From assembly GCA_003133225.1 (NCBI GenBank), contig PKWL01000080.1, positions 1-60,390 of the forward strand: a DNA stretch of 60,390 bases, given 5' to 3'. Shown piece by piece: positions 9,414 through 17,855 of the stretch. The notes below the pieces were generated by a model that searched no databases, was not told the origin of the DNA, and saw only the letters and a list, made by a program, of their open reading frames with translations. Positions within the stretch are counted from its first letter, which is position 1; each line of letters begins with the position of its first letter. The stretch is from Janthinobacterium sp. GTDB taxonomy: Bacteria; Pseudomonadota; Gammaproteobacteria; Burkholderiales; Burkholderiaceae_D. Position numbers and translations under genes: made by a program.

Positions 9414-9560
9414 TTATATTCCGCGCCCGCTAATGAGGCGCAGCAAAATCATGATCACGGCAACGACCAGCAAAATATGAATGAACCCGCCAAGGGTGTA
9501 GGAGGTGACCAAGCCGAGCAGCCAAAGTACGATCAGAACAACGGCGATTGTATAGAGCAT
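9414..9560 (-). CDS. Lmo0937-family mini membrane protein (48 aa)
   Basis: Translating the minus strand gives MLYTIAVVLIVLWLLGLVTS and then a Gly-Gly turn, a second hydrophobic helix, and a basic tail ending LISGRGI. Two transmembrane helices linked by YTLGGFIH are the signature of the Lmo0937-type family of short membrane proteins. ATG 9560 is preceded by AAAGGA at good spacing. Function is unknown; such genes often sit with stress genes. It is divergent from the CRP-type regulator across a gap containing a copy of the repeated palindrome. Confidence 0.85.
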   Translation of the reverse strand: MLYTIAVVLIVLWLLGLVTSYTLGGFIHILLVVAVIMILLRLISGRGI

Positions 9561-10129
9561 GATGTGTCCTTTGAATTAGATTTTTCGGCGACGCTCTTTT
9601 GCCAAGTCAGCTGGCAATCGGTTTCGATTTCAACTTGCCTGGCGCCCCCCGAGATTGGCTAGTGTTGGCATGATGTGGACCATTATCGGCGTCGCGCCAC
9701 CACTTTTCTGTTCGTTTGCGCACATAAAGGGGCTTTTATATGCTTGCGCCGAACCTTCCTATGCCAGGGGCAAGATTTATTGGAGGCAACCACGCCGAGG
9801 GCAGGTCGGCCCCGCACATGATGTCTGTAGATGAGCGCAAGGGCAGTTGCAGTCCCTGCACTTCGAGGACGAGCGCAAGGATTGGCGCGGGTTCGCTATC
9901 TCCCGTCGCTGGCATGAGCCTTGCCATGCCTTGTAATGCCACTTATCCTTCCGTGCGTCACCGTACATACAGGGCAAATATTTGCCGCTACGCTCACCGT
10001 TATCAATGTAGCGTCTACGAATACGGCAGCGTCGAGAAGGCTCAGCATTCCACGTTCTCTTTAGCCTACCATCTATTATCATCCGTCAGACACCCTACGC
10101 TGAGGCGAGGGTATTGACAAAGGCAACTC
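9561..10129. other. Divergent intergenic region before the CRP-type regulator
   Basis: 569 bp. Open frames on both strands (9740-10117) are low-quality, R/C-rich and lack ribosome-binding sites. The recognisable element is the palindrome at 9952-9967. Confidence 0.4.
9952..9967. promoter_or_regulatory. Palindromic operator candidate, site 2
   Basis: CGTGCGTCACCGTACA matches TGTNCG-N4-CGNACA except for the first base. It lies 163 bp upstream of the CRP-family regulator, which suggests autoregulation. Confidence 0.55.
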
Positions 10130-10873
10130 ATGAATTTGTCTTGCAGCACGAACCAAGGCCAAGGCGGGCAACAGGGTATCGGCAACCGCTTGCTAGCCAG
10201 CTTGCCGGCCGACGACCTGGAACATTTGTCGCCGTTGCTCGACACGGTCAAGGTGGAGGTCGGCGACGTCCTCTACGAACCCGGTCAGGCGATGCGGCAC
10301 ATTTACTTTCCGGCCGATAGTTTGATCTCGCTGCTGGCGGTAGCTGAGGGTCACATGACCTTGGAAATCGGTTCCGTAGGGCGCGAAGGGATGATTGGCG
10401 CTTCTGTCGCGCTTGGCCATGACTTGGCGCAGGTGCGTGCCGTCGTGCAACGTTCCGGCAGCGCCTGCCGCATGGAAAGCGCCAATTTTTGCGCCGAATT
10501 TACCAAGACCGAATCTTTGCAGCGCCTGCTGTATCGCTACACAGACACTTTACTCGCGCAAGCCATCCAGATCGCCGTGTGCAGCCGTTTCCATGTGCTC
10601 GAAGCGCGCCTGGCGCGCTCGCTGCTGATCACGCGCGATCGCCTGCAGTCGGAGAAGTTTCACCTGACCCATGAGTTCCTGGCCCACGCGCTGGGCGTGC
10701 GCCGGGTCGGGGTCACCAAGGCAGCTAGTGCGCTGCAACACCAAAAGCTCATCACCTATAGTCGCGGAAATATTGAAATTTTAGATTCGACAGGCTTGGA
10801 AGCGGTCTCTTGCCGTTGCTACAAACTGGTCAAAGACGCCGGCATGACCGGCATGGCCAACGAATTTCGGTGA
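10130..10873 (+). CDS. CRP/FNR-family transcriptional regulator
   Basis: 247 aa with an N-terminal cyclic-nucleotide-binding-like beta-roll (about residues 20-130: GDVLYEPGQAMRHIYFPADSLISLL), the long dimerisation helix, and a C-terminal winged helix (about 175-225: HLTHEFLAHALGVRRVGVTKAASAL). The CRP cAMP-binding Arg-Ser pair is not evident, so cAMP is probably not the ligand, and there is no FNR-type N-terminal cysteine cluster. Aligning the recognition helix with E. coli CRP keeps the Arg equivalent to R180, but E181 is replaced by Val and R185 by Lys. ATG has AAAGG upstream. It is a plausible reader of the TGTNCG-N4-CGNACA sites. Confidence 0.9.
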   Translation: MNLSCSTNQGQGGQQGIGNRLLASLPADDLEHLSPLLDTVKVEVGDVLYEPGQAMRHIYFPADSLISLLAVAEGHMTLEIGSVGREGMIGASVALGHDLAQVRAVVQRSGSACRMESANFCAEFTKTESLQRLLYRYTDTLLAQAIQIAVCSRFHVLEARLARSLLITRDRLQSEKFHLTHEFLAHALGVRRVGVTKAASALQHQKLITYSRGNIEILDSTGLEAVSCRCYKLVKDAGMTGMANEFR

Positions 10874-10989
10874 ATCGGTACCAGGTGCGAGCGTTGATTG
10901 CCTCGGCTGGTCGAGCTGCTTTGCCGTCTTGAAGGCTCAGTCCGTTTTTTTTGCCATCGTCGAGATCAGTGCACTTCTTAGTAGACGCG

Positions 10990-13068
10990 TCACCTCCGGT
11001 TAGCGGCGCTTTCCGGTTTGGCGTGCATAGCCGTACCGGGCGGCGGTGCCAACGGCTTGACGCGCGCGTTCGCCAGTAATTGGGCGCATTCGTTGGATGC
11101 ACCCGGGCCGGTATTGATTAGCGGAATCAAGGCGGCGATCGGCGCCACCGCTGCCAGCAAGACGGCGCCACCGGCGCGCATCGCTAGCACACCCTTATCG
11201 ACGCTGACCCTGGGATTTATGAAGTTGCCGCGCAAATACAAGGGCGCGCGCAGTGAAAACACGCGTAAGCCCTTGCTGTCGGGTTTGAGAGCCAGGTTCA
11301 TTTGTTCCTGAGACAGATCGATGCTGCCCGTCACGTGCACGATCGCGGTATCGGTGTCGATGATGAAGGTGCGGGCTTGCATGACGCCCTTGTTCACGAC
11401 AAAATCGCTGGCCATGCAATTGAGCTTGATTTGCTTATCGCCGAAAAGGCGGGTCAGCACGACGCTGCCTACATTGAGGCCCATTTCCTCTAGCAGTAAC
11501 TTGCTGACGGTACCCTGGTCGATCAAGGACTTGACTTCGCCATTGGACGAGCCGAGCATGCCTGCCACGGAATTGCCTGTGGCCGATAGGGATGCGTCGC
11601 CATTAATTTCGCCAACGCTGGCCTGCAAAGTCTCGAATTCGGGAAACAATTGCTTGATTTTTAGGTGACGTGCAGTGGCTTTTAATTTGGCCCGGATTGC
11701 ATCCTTATCGATCCGGCCGCTGCCATCTAGCGTGACGTTCGAGACCAGTGTGCCGCCGCCGACGACAAAATTGAGCGGGCTCAGCTCTATCACCCCATCC
11801 TTCAAGATGAGGTGAGTGCTAAGCTTGCTGATGGGCAGACTCTTGTTGCGAATGATCTGCTCGGCGTGGTAGGTCACGTCGGCGTCGATACTGGTCCAGC
11901 GCTCAGTCTTGAAACGTTCGACCGGCAGGACTTTGCCCTGCGGCTGAGCGACGGCAACGCCGCGTGCGGCCTTGCTGGAATTCGAATCGGCGCCGATCAT
12001 CGGGCCCATGTCGCTCCATTGGAGGCGACGCGAGCTAACGGCACCCGTTAGCAGGCCGCGCGGCAGTCGCGACTGATAGTCGAGACTGCCACCGATATCG
12101 CTGGAACCGACTTTGCCGCTGAAATTTTCATACGTCCAATGGCTGCCTTGCGCATTCAAGGTGCCCAGCAAGTGGCCCTCGGTGGAGAAGTGCGGTGTTT
12201 CAGGCAAGAGCAGGCCGGTCAGCGCGAACAGGCGCGCCATGCTATTGCCGGAGACCTTCAGGCGCATGTCGAGCGAGGCCAGGTCGGTCGGTTTGGTCAA
12301 GGTGCCGTCGATGTTGATGGACGTCGCCCCCATCTTAACGTTGGCGGCGATGGGAAAGGGCGCGGTTTGTTGACGCAGCGATAGGACGGCGCCCGCCTTA
12401 CCTGCGCCGGTAATGCGCTCACCGTTATAGGTCCCGCGCAACGTCCACGCCACACCGTACGTGGGGTCAGCATCGATGGTGTCGACATCGGCCGTGATGT
12501 CGGCGTGCTTTATCGCGTCGCTTAAATGTATGCTGCCTTTGCTAAATGCAACTCTTTGCACCTTCAGTTCCCAGGGCGAGACTTTGTTCTTGTTGTCGAG
12601 AGTCCAATTGTTCAGGCCGTCGGCTGTGCGGCGCAAATTGATGACCGGAGTGGCAAAGCGTAGCAAGGGGATCGCGATGGTCTTGTCTAGCAGCGCCAGC
12701 GGATTGAGCGAAATGGAGATCTCGCCGATGCTGGCCAGCTCGTTTGGCCGGGAGGCGTCGTTGGTCGTGGCTGCCATGGTGGTCGGGTTTCCCACGTGGA
12801 CATCCTTGGCCACAAGATGAGGCCAAGGAATGAAATCGCGCCAGTTCGTATTTTGAGCGGACGTGATCGTGCCCGCCTTTTCCCAGGTGAGAGAAAGTGG
12901 CCCATTGATCGCGAAGGGACGCCCGATGGCCTCGCCCATGCTTGCGCTTAGCTGAGGTCGGGCGCGGTTCCAGTCGTAATTGAGGAGCAAGATCAGAGCG
13001 ATAGCCGGGATCGCGAACAAAGTGCCGACGACGGCGAGCACAATTTTGGTACGGCGCGGCTGGGACAT
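10990..13068 (-). CDS. AsmA-family protein
   Basis: 692 aa anchored by one N-terminal transmembrane helix (about residues 8-30: KIVLAVVGTLFAIPAIALILL), followed by a long periplasmic beta-rich domain. Family blocks include the N-terminal GRPFAINGPLSLTW and a C-terminal segment with MLGSSNGEVKSLIDQGTVSKLLLEEMGLNVG. AsmA-like proteins are relatives of chorein/VPS13 lipid-transfer bridges and influence outer-membrane lipid homeostasis. It is transcribed alone, and a copy of the repeated palindrome lies 131 bp upstream of its start. The C-terminal ~60 residues contain another hydrophobic stretch (AVLLAAVAPIAALIPLI). Confidence 0.9.
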   Translation of the reverse strand: MSQPRRTKIVLAVVGTLFAIPAIALILLLNYDWNRARPQLSASMGEAIGRPFAINGPLSLTWEKAGTITSAQNTNWRDFIPWPHLVAKDVHVGNPTTMAATTNDASRPNELASIGEISISLNPLALLDKTIAIPLLRFATPVINLRRTADGLNNWTLDNKNKVSPWELKVQRVAFSKGSIHLSDAIKHADITADVDTIDADPTYGVAWTLRGTYNGERITGAGKAGAVLSLRQQTAPFPIAANVKMGATSINIDGTLTKPTDLASLDMRLKVSGNSMARLFALTGLLLPETPHFSTEGHLLGTLNAQGSHWTYENFSGKVGSSDIGGSLDYQSRLPRGLLTGAVSSRRLQWSDMGPMIGADSNSSKAARGVAVAQPQGKVLPVERFKTERWTSIDADVTYHAEQIIRNKSLPISKLSTHLILKDGVIELSPLNFVVGGGTLVSNVTLDGSGRIDKDAIRAKLKATARHLKIKQLFPEFETLQASVGEINGDASLSATGNSVAGMLGSSNGEVKSLIDQGTVSKLLLEEMGLNVGSVVLTRLFGDKQIKLNCMASDFVVNKGVMQARTFIIDTDTAIVHVTGSIDLSQEQMNLALKPDSKGLRVFSLRAPLYLRGNFINPRVSVDKGVLAMRAGGAVLLAAVAPIAALIPLINTGPGASNECAQLLANARVKPLAPPPGTAMHAKPESAANRR

Positions 13069-13612
13069 GGTGTTGGGTTCTTTCAGGGAAGCGCAGGAAT
13101 GCGGCGCGAAAGCTTTAAATTTTTGCTAAGCTTACACGAATCCCTCCTCAACTTATGTGCGCTGGCACACTAGGGCGGAGTGGCGAATCATTGCCTTACG
13201 TGCGGCACCGTACAGATCATGTCAAAACAACAGCCTATAACATTACTCATTGGTGGCGACATTGCCGCCTATGTCCAAGAAAAATAAGATTGTCGCCCCA
13301 AAAACCGTTTGAGGCGGCGCGCCCTTGGTCGGTGCGCAGGCGGGCGGCGAGCGGTCGCTGAACGCGTTTAGTGCTGATCGAAGGTGGCACTGGCCGCTCC
13401 GGCAGTGTCTTGCACCATGAACTTGGCGCCAAGCCTAGGCGGCCCGCACTTGGCCGGGCCATGGGCATCAACGGCGGCCGCATCACCACCCTCGGTTATG
13501 GCGCAGTGTATTCCGTGGGCCGAACGCAACGCGGGCAAACACCGGGTGGAGTTCGTGCTGTCGGGACGGATGCCCGTCAGCGTTTTTGCAACTTCTTGGC
13601 AAAGGAAACGTC
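13069..13612. other. Divergent intergenic region asmA / ferritin-like gene
   Basis: 544 bp. Overlapping frames at 13247-13700 on both strands lack ribosome-binding sites and any family signal. A palindrome copy lies at 13199-13214. A second, shorter palindrome (TGTGC-GCTG-GCACA, 13156-13169) lies just before it. Confidence 0.4.
13199..13214. promoter_or_regulatory. Palindromic operator candidate, site 3
   Basis: CGTGCGGCACCGTACA, 131 bp upstream of asmA (minus) and 399 bp upstream of the ferritin-like gene (plus). One mismatch (first base) to TGTNCG-N4-CGNACA. Confidence 0.55.
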
Positions 13613-14149
13613 ATGTCTAAATCGTCGAAAAAAATATCCGCTGGCCTCGATACTGCCGCAATCCGGGCTGCCGCCGAGCACATCGGTGACGGTCCTGTAA
13701 CTCAGGGCTACAAGGCCGATCGCGAAAAAGTGATTGCCATGCTCAACGGAGCCCTCGCGACCGAGCTGGTGTGTATCTTGCGTTACAAGCGCCATTATTA
13801 CACCGTGAGCGGTCTGCAAAACGGCCCGATCAAGGCCGAATTTCTCGAGCACGCAATGCAGGAGCAAGAGCACGCCGACTGGCTGGCCGAGCGCATCGTC
13901 CAGTTAAACGGTAAACCTGATTTAAATCCGGCAACATTGCTCCAACGCAGTCATGCCGAGTATGATGAGTCCGACACTGTGCGCAGCATGGTCAAGGCCA
14001 ATTTGATCGCCGAGCGTGTGGCCATCGAATCATACCGCCAGATGATTGAGCAGATTGGCGACACGGACCCGACCACCAACCATTTGTTGACTAAAATCAT
14101 GGCTGTGGAAGAGGAACACGCCGATGATATGCGCGATTTGCTTGAATAA
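13613..14149 (+). CDS. Ferritin-like (bacterioferritin-type) protein
   Basis: 178 aa, four-helix-bundle ferritin-like protein. Diiron-type ligands are visible on successive helices: Glu in ATELVCILRY, the ExxH of QEQEHADW, Glu in LIAERVAIESY, and a second ExxH in EEEHADD. Such proteins store iron or detoxify peroxide. The open frame begins at 13586, but ATG 13613 has AAAGGA at ideal spacing. The N-terminus is Lys/Ser-rich and could contact DNA as in Dps, though this is only a guess. It heads a run of small stress-type genes (YqjD/E/K-like) on the same strand. Confidence 0.85.
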   Translation: MSKSSKKISAGLDTAAIRAAAEHIGDGPVTQGYKADREKVIAMLNGALATELVCILRYKRHYYTVSGLQNGPIKAEFLEHAMQEQEHADWLAERIVQLNGKPDLNPATLLQRSHAEYDESDTVRSMVKANLIAERVAIESYRQMIEQIGDTDPTTNHLLTKIMAVEEEHADDMRDLLE

Positions 14150-14197
14150 TTTTTGCCGCAATTTTTTCATTTTTAACCACACTGAGGAGCTATTATC

Positions 14198-14500
14198 ATG
14201 CTGGAAGCCAATATCAATACCGTCAATCACGATGTGAATTCCCTGGTCAAGGACGCCCAAGCCTTGTTTACTGCCGCGGCTGCACTAACGGGTGAGAAGG
14301 CCGAAGAACTGCGTAACCGCGGCATGCGTATGCTCGACTCAGCCTTGACCAAAGGCAAGGAAGTGCAAGCGAGCGCCCTTGTCACAGGTAAGGAAATGGT
14401 CGCCACCGCCGATGATTATGTAAAAGAAAATCCGTGGCGCGCGATCGCCGGCGCCGCCGGAGTTGGACTGCTGGTGGGCGTCATCCTCGGGCGTAAGTAA
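14198..14500 (+). CDS. DUF883 / ElaB-YqjD-family protein
   Basis: 100 aa with an amphipathic, charged N-terminal helix region (about residues 1-75) and a C-terminal transmembrane segment within NPWRAIAGAAGVGLLVGVILGRK, the exact pattern of the YqjD/ElaB family. E. coli YqjD is an inner-membrane protein of stationary phase that binds ribosomes. ATG follows GAGGAG. It is followed 15 bases later by the YqjE-like gene, reproducing the yqjD-yqjE-yqjK order. Confidence 0.92.
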   Translation: MLEANINTVNHDVNSLVKDAQALFTAAAALTGEKAEELRNRGMRMLDSALTKGKEVQASALVTGKEMVATADDYVKENPWRAIAGAAGVGLLVGVILGRK

Positions 14501-14515
14501 TCCCTAGGAGCTAAA

Positions 14516-14899
14516 ATGGACAAGTCTGCTGAAGCGCATGGCCCCGGCCTGATCGGCTCCCTTGCCGGGATCGCCAAAAATACCCTTGGCCTGCTGATGT
14601 CGCGGCTGGAACTGGCCGCACTCGAGCTGGGGGAAGTGCGTAATCACGTCCTGCAGCTGATCGTCGCTTTCGCGATGGCGATGGTGGCAGGCTTGTTCGC
14701 CATCGCCTACGCCAGCGTGATGGTGGTATGTTTGGCCTGGGACACGATGGGCTGGAAAATCCTGCTCATCATGACCCTCGGTTTTCTGGTACTTACCGTC
14801 GGTTTGTTGCTGTATGCGTGGGGCTTGCTAAGGCAAGACAAACTTTCCTTGCCGGCCACGATGGCGGAGTTAAAGGCTGACCGCGATTTGTTATTGTAG
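14516..14899 (+). CDS. YqjE-like, phage-holin-superfamily membrane protein
   Basis: 127 aa with two long hydrophobic helices (about residues 48-73 and 80-105) after an amphipathic N-terminal helix (SLAGIAKNTLGLLMSRLELAALELGEVR). This matches the phage_holin_3_6 / YqjE family. It is the second gene of a yqjDEK-like operon, with AGGAG seven bases before ATG. The role is unknown; it is co-expressed with the YqjD-like membrane protein in other proteobacteria. Confidence 0.88.
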   Translation: MDKSAEAHGPGLIGSLAGIAKNTLGLLMSRLELAALELGEVRNHVLQLIVAFAMAMVAGLFAIAYASVMVVCLAWDTMGWKILLIMTLGFLVLTVGLLLYAWGLLRQDKLSLPATMAELKADRDLLL

Positions 14900-14916
14900 C
14901 CACATAGGAGAGCAGA

Positions 14917-15258
14917 ATGACGAAGGATGTTGCGCACGCGGCGCTGGCGGCGCAGAAAGCAAGGTTGATCGCCCAAGGGGACTCATATCGCGTCGGGCTG
15001 GTGCGATCGCGCGTGCACATGGCCCAAGGCTTACGCCCGGAAGCACTGCTCCATGGCGCGTTTGATCAGGCGCTCGGGTTTGCCACGGCCCGCTTCGAGC
15101 ACTTACTCGCGCCCACCGGGCTGCGTTTGCAAACTGTCATGCCTTATCTCATCGCTGCCGTGTCGTTTATGGCGCGCAAAAAGCTGCTCAAGCCCGCCAT
15201 TGGCATCGGCGTCGCCGCTGTGGGAGTGATGTGGTGGATACGGCGCAAACGCCGCTGA
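14917..15258 (+). CDS. YqjK-like hypothetical protein
   Basis: 113 aa, third gene of the yqjDEK-like operon, starting 17 bases after the YqjE-like gene with AGGAGA upstream. The N-terminal two thirds are helical and basic; the C-terminus has a hydrophobic stretch (KKLLKPAIGIGVAAVGVMWW) and ends in a basic tail (IRRKRR). Assignment to YqjK rests on position and overall shape rather than clear sequence motifs. Confidence 0.7.
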   Translation: MTKDVAHAALAAQKARLIAQGDSYRVGLVRSRVHMAQGLRPEALLHGAFDQALGFATARFEHLLAPTGLRLQTVMPYLIAAVSFMARKKLLKPAIGIGVAAVGVMWWIRRKRR

Positions 15259-15363
15259 AGCGGCGCATGCGGGACTATTCGAGGGCTGCTGCAGCACTGG
15301 CTCGGAGCGGCCGCGCCCACCTCACAATCGGTAGCATAGACGCTTTGACATTAGGGGGTTTTT

Positions 15364-16509
15364 TTGACGACAGGTATGCATAAATTAAATCCCGCCGGAT
15401 TGCGCGTTGTATTGGTTCTGCAAGGTGGAGGTGCACTGGGGGCCTATCAGGCCGGGGTCTACCAAGCGCTGCACGAGTGCGACTTGGTTCCCGACTGGAT
15501 TGTCGGCACCTCGATTGGCGCCATCAACGCGGCGATTTTGGCCGGAAACGACAAGGCGAGTCGGCTTGATCGCCTTCGACAATTCTGGGACCGGGTTTCG
15601 CATCACGACAGTGTTGAAATGACAAATATCTCGGACCGCCAGCGGCGCTCCAATATTTGGCTGACGACGTTCGATGCGGTGATGCGCGGCATTCCCGGTT
15701 TTTTCACACCCCGCTTGTTCAGCCTGTTTTCGGCCGGATTGCCGGTGGCACCGGAGCAGGCCAGTCTTTACGATACCGGTGCCCTCGCGCAAACCTTGGA
15801 AGAACTGGTCGATTTTGATTACCTAAATGCGGCGGGCGGCATGCGCCTGACGGTCAATGCCTTGAAAGTGACGAGCGGGGAATTGGCGAGTTTTGACAGT
15901 ACCCAACGCACCATCACGGCCGATCATATTCGCGCCAGCGGGGCGTTGCCGCCGGGCTTTCCGCCGGTGCGCGTTGATGGCGACCTGTATTGGGATGGCG
16001 GGCTCTATTCGAACACCCCGCTAGAAACGGTTCTCGACGATCTGCCGCACATCGACACCCTTTGTTTCATGGTCGATCTGTGGAGCGCGCAAGGGCCCGA
16101 GCCGACCACCCTAGATGAGGTGCAAACGAGGCAAAAGGACGTGACATTTGCCTCGCGCTCAAAACGCCACATCGAAGATTACGTCAATCTTCACAAGATG
16201 CAGCACAAGCTGCGCGAACTGTATGCGACGTTGCCGGGGCTTAAAAAAAACAAGCAATATGCCACGGAATTGGCGGCGCTTGGGTGCGACAGCACCATGC
16301 ACATCGTGCGCCTGCCCTATGCGGGCCACGACTGGCACATGGCATCCAAGGATATTAATTTTGCCAAGGACTCAATCGATTGGCGTTGGGACCAGGGTTA
16401 CCAAGATGCTCTCCGCGCCATTGCCGCCGCTGGCTGGCTCGCCTTTGTCACCCAAGATACGCCCCTCGTCGTGCACGAATTGCCGCGGCAGGAAAAACAC
16501 GCCGCCTGA
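15364..16509 (+). CDS. Patatin-like phospholipase
   Basis: 381 aa with a complete patatin catalytic site: oxyanion loop GGGALGAY at 21-28, nucleophile elbow GTSIG with Ser50, and the dyad Asp211 in DGGLYSNTPL. The C-terminal part (about 250-381) resembles the DUF3734 extension often found on proteobacterial patatins. The start at TTG 15364 has AGGGGG five bases upstream; an ATG four codons later has poorer spacing. It is likely a lipid acyl hydrolase acting on membrane phospholipids or storage lipids. No signal peptide is seen. Confidence 0.9.
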   Translation: MTTGMHKLNPAGLRVVLVLQGGGALGAYQAGVYQALHECDLVPDWIVGTSIGAINAAILAGNDKASRLDRLRQFWDRVSHHDSVEMTNISDRQRRSNIWLTTFDAVMRGIPGFFTPRLFSLFSAGLPVAPEQASLYDTGALAQTLEELVDFDYLNAAGGMRLTVNALKVTSGELASFDSTQRTITADHIRASGALPPGFPPVRVDGDLYWDGGLYSNTPLETVLDDLPHIDTLCFMVDLWSAQGPEPTTLDEVQTRQKDVTFASRSKRHIEDYVNLHKMQHKLRELYATLPGLKKNKQYATELAALGCDSTMHIVRLPYAGHDWHMASKDINFAKDSIDWRWDQGYQDALRAIAAAGWLAFVTQDTPLVVHELPRQEKHAA

Positions 16510-16710
16510 CCCAGGCCGAAGACTGGCCCGGGTTCCCATTCTGGCGGCGGGTGGGGGGGCGTGTTTCTTGCCAGCTGGCGCCGGTTTGCTGGCAGCGCCC
16601 TTGGCTGGAGGCCAGCGGCGCCCAGCTTGACATCGGGCAACAAACTGCTGCGCCGGCAGCACGCCCATCATTGCTTACTGAACAGCGAGGCGCTCCGCGC
16701 CTTGAACAAA

Positions 16711-16863
16711 TTACAGTCTGCCAGTGAGCAGCAAGATGATCAACACGAGGAGGATCAGACCGCCCACGCCGCTGGGGCCGTAACCCCAGCTGCGGCTATG
16801 CGGCCACGTTGGCAAGACGCCGATCACGGCGAGGACGAGAATAATCAAGAGAATGGTGCCCAT
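16711..16863 (-). CDS. DUF3309 mini membrane protein (50 aa)
   Basis: Sequence MGTILLIILVLAVIGVLPTW, then a His/Ser/Trp/Gly-rich loop with WGYGPSG, then a second hydrophobic helix. This two-helix pattern is diagnostic of DUF3309. ATG 16863 follows AAGGAG. The open frame extends upstream to 16938, but the upstream codons are not family-like. Function is unknown. It is divergent from the BON lipoprotein, with two palindrome copies between them. Confidence 0.88.
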   Translation of the reverse strand: MGTILLIILVLAVIGVLPTWPHSRSWGYGPSGVGGLILLVLIILLLTGRL

Positions 16864-17090
16864 GTAGTACTCCTTAACGTTGTTGAAAATATGCTGGGCC
16901 AATACATTTGGCTCACTAACGGCGCGGCCGTCAATCAATCAATTGAATCAATGGTTCCGTATGTGGCCGAAGCCGCTTGGGATGCCGACGGGGCCGCCTT
17001 TTGCGGCTGAAAAACCGTCTAGTGCGGATACTTGACGTCGCTCTGTTAGCAATGTGTGGAGCCAGATTAATCACGATACTAGGGCCGGTC

Positions 17091-17106
17091 TGTACGCTAA
17101 CGCACC
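17091..17106. promoter_or_regulatory. Palindromic operator candidate, site 4
   Basis: TGTACGCTAACGCACC, one mismatch (last base) to TGTNCG-N4-CGNACA. It lies 228 bp upstream of the DUF3309 gene (minus). Confidence 0.55.
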
Positions 17107-17190
17107 AACCGCATTTAACGATGCTGGCTGCCGTCCAGCTGTTGCAATAGCGCATCGTTTGCACAAATAAAGCGTCCTAATGCCTACTTA

Positions 17191-17206
17191 TGTTCGATAC
17201 CGTACA
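17191..17206. promoter_or_regulatory. Palindromic operator candidate, site 5
   Basis: TGTTCGATACCGTACA, perfect match to TGTNCG-N4-CGNACA. It lies 228 bp upstream of the BON-domain lipoprotein (plus), mirroring the distance of site 4 from DUF3309. Confidence 0.6.
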
Positions 17207-17433
17207 GAGCGGGCAGCCCAATCCACGTAAAACTGAATTCATGGCCAAGCGCTGACAACAAGCTCTAAGGCATTGCCGAATACAAGGTCGCACCAGAGAA
17301 ATGCGATGCATTAGCCGGCTCAGCCAAAGACATTTGCGTCTCGGCTGTGAAAACCCCGTCTGGCTATGAACGCCGACTGATTCACTAACGCCAATCTCAG
17401 GCACATTAATTGACTATTATTAAGGAAAACACC

Positions 17434-17745
17434 ATGAAAATCGCTCAAAAAATCGCTACTGGTCTGTTTCTCGCGTCCCTGTTTGCGGTGGCTGGTTGCG
17501 CTTCAACGGCCACCAAAGAAGGCACTGGTGAATTCGTCGACGATTCCGTTTTGACGACCAAAGTGAAAGCCGAAATTTTTAATGAACCTTCGTTGAAAAC
17601 ATTTGAAATCAAAGTTGATACCTTCAAGGGCGTGGTTCAGCTGAGCGGCTTTGTGGCGCGGCCCGAGTCAATCGCCAAAGCCGGTGAAATCGCGCGTAGA
17701 GTCAAAGGCGTGAAGGAAGTCAGGAACGATATCCTCGTGAAGTAA
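17434..17745 (+). CDS. BON-domain lipoprotein
   Basis: 103 aa with a lipoprotein signal peptide (lipobox AVAGC) and a single BON domain: DDSVLTTKVKAEIF ... IKVDTFKGVVQLSGFV ... AKAGEIARRVKGVKEVRNDI. BON domains bind membranes and are typical of OsmY/DolP-like periplasmic proteins that protect the envelope in osmotic or stationary stress. ATG 17434 has AAGGA eight bases upstream; an earlier in-frame start at 17410 does not. Two palindromes lie upstream. Confidence 0.92.
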   Translation: MKIAQKIATGLFLASLFAVAGCASTATKEGTGEFVDDSVLTTKVKAEIFNEPSLKTFEIKVDTFKGVVQLSGFVARPESIAKAGEIARRVKGVKEVRNDILVK

Positions 17746-17855
17746 TTTTTGCCACAAGGCTTGCGCTGTGTGGCATCCGGCGCAAGGCTGTGCGCCCTTC
17801 GGCCGAGCCAGGCATTCGCCTGCGGCTCCGGCAAAGACTTTTTTGGTGTGACAAA

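Larger units (their letters stand above)
16864..17433. other. Divergent intergenic region DUF3309 / BON lipoprotein
   Basis: 570 bp without a convincing gene. It holds two copies of the repeated palindrome exactly 100 bp apart (17091-17106 and 17191-17206), one nearer each divergent gene. Confidence 0.5.

Noticed and set aside
13156..13169. Palindrome TGTGC-GCTG-GCACA next to site 3
   Set aside because: Two bases shorter than the repeated motif, so not counted as a copy; may be a degenerate second site.
13371..13700. 109-codon plus-strand frame running into the ferritin-like gene
   Set aside because: Overlaps a well-supported gene in another frame and has no family features.
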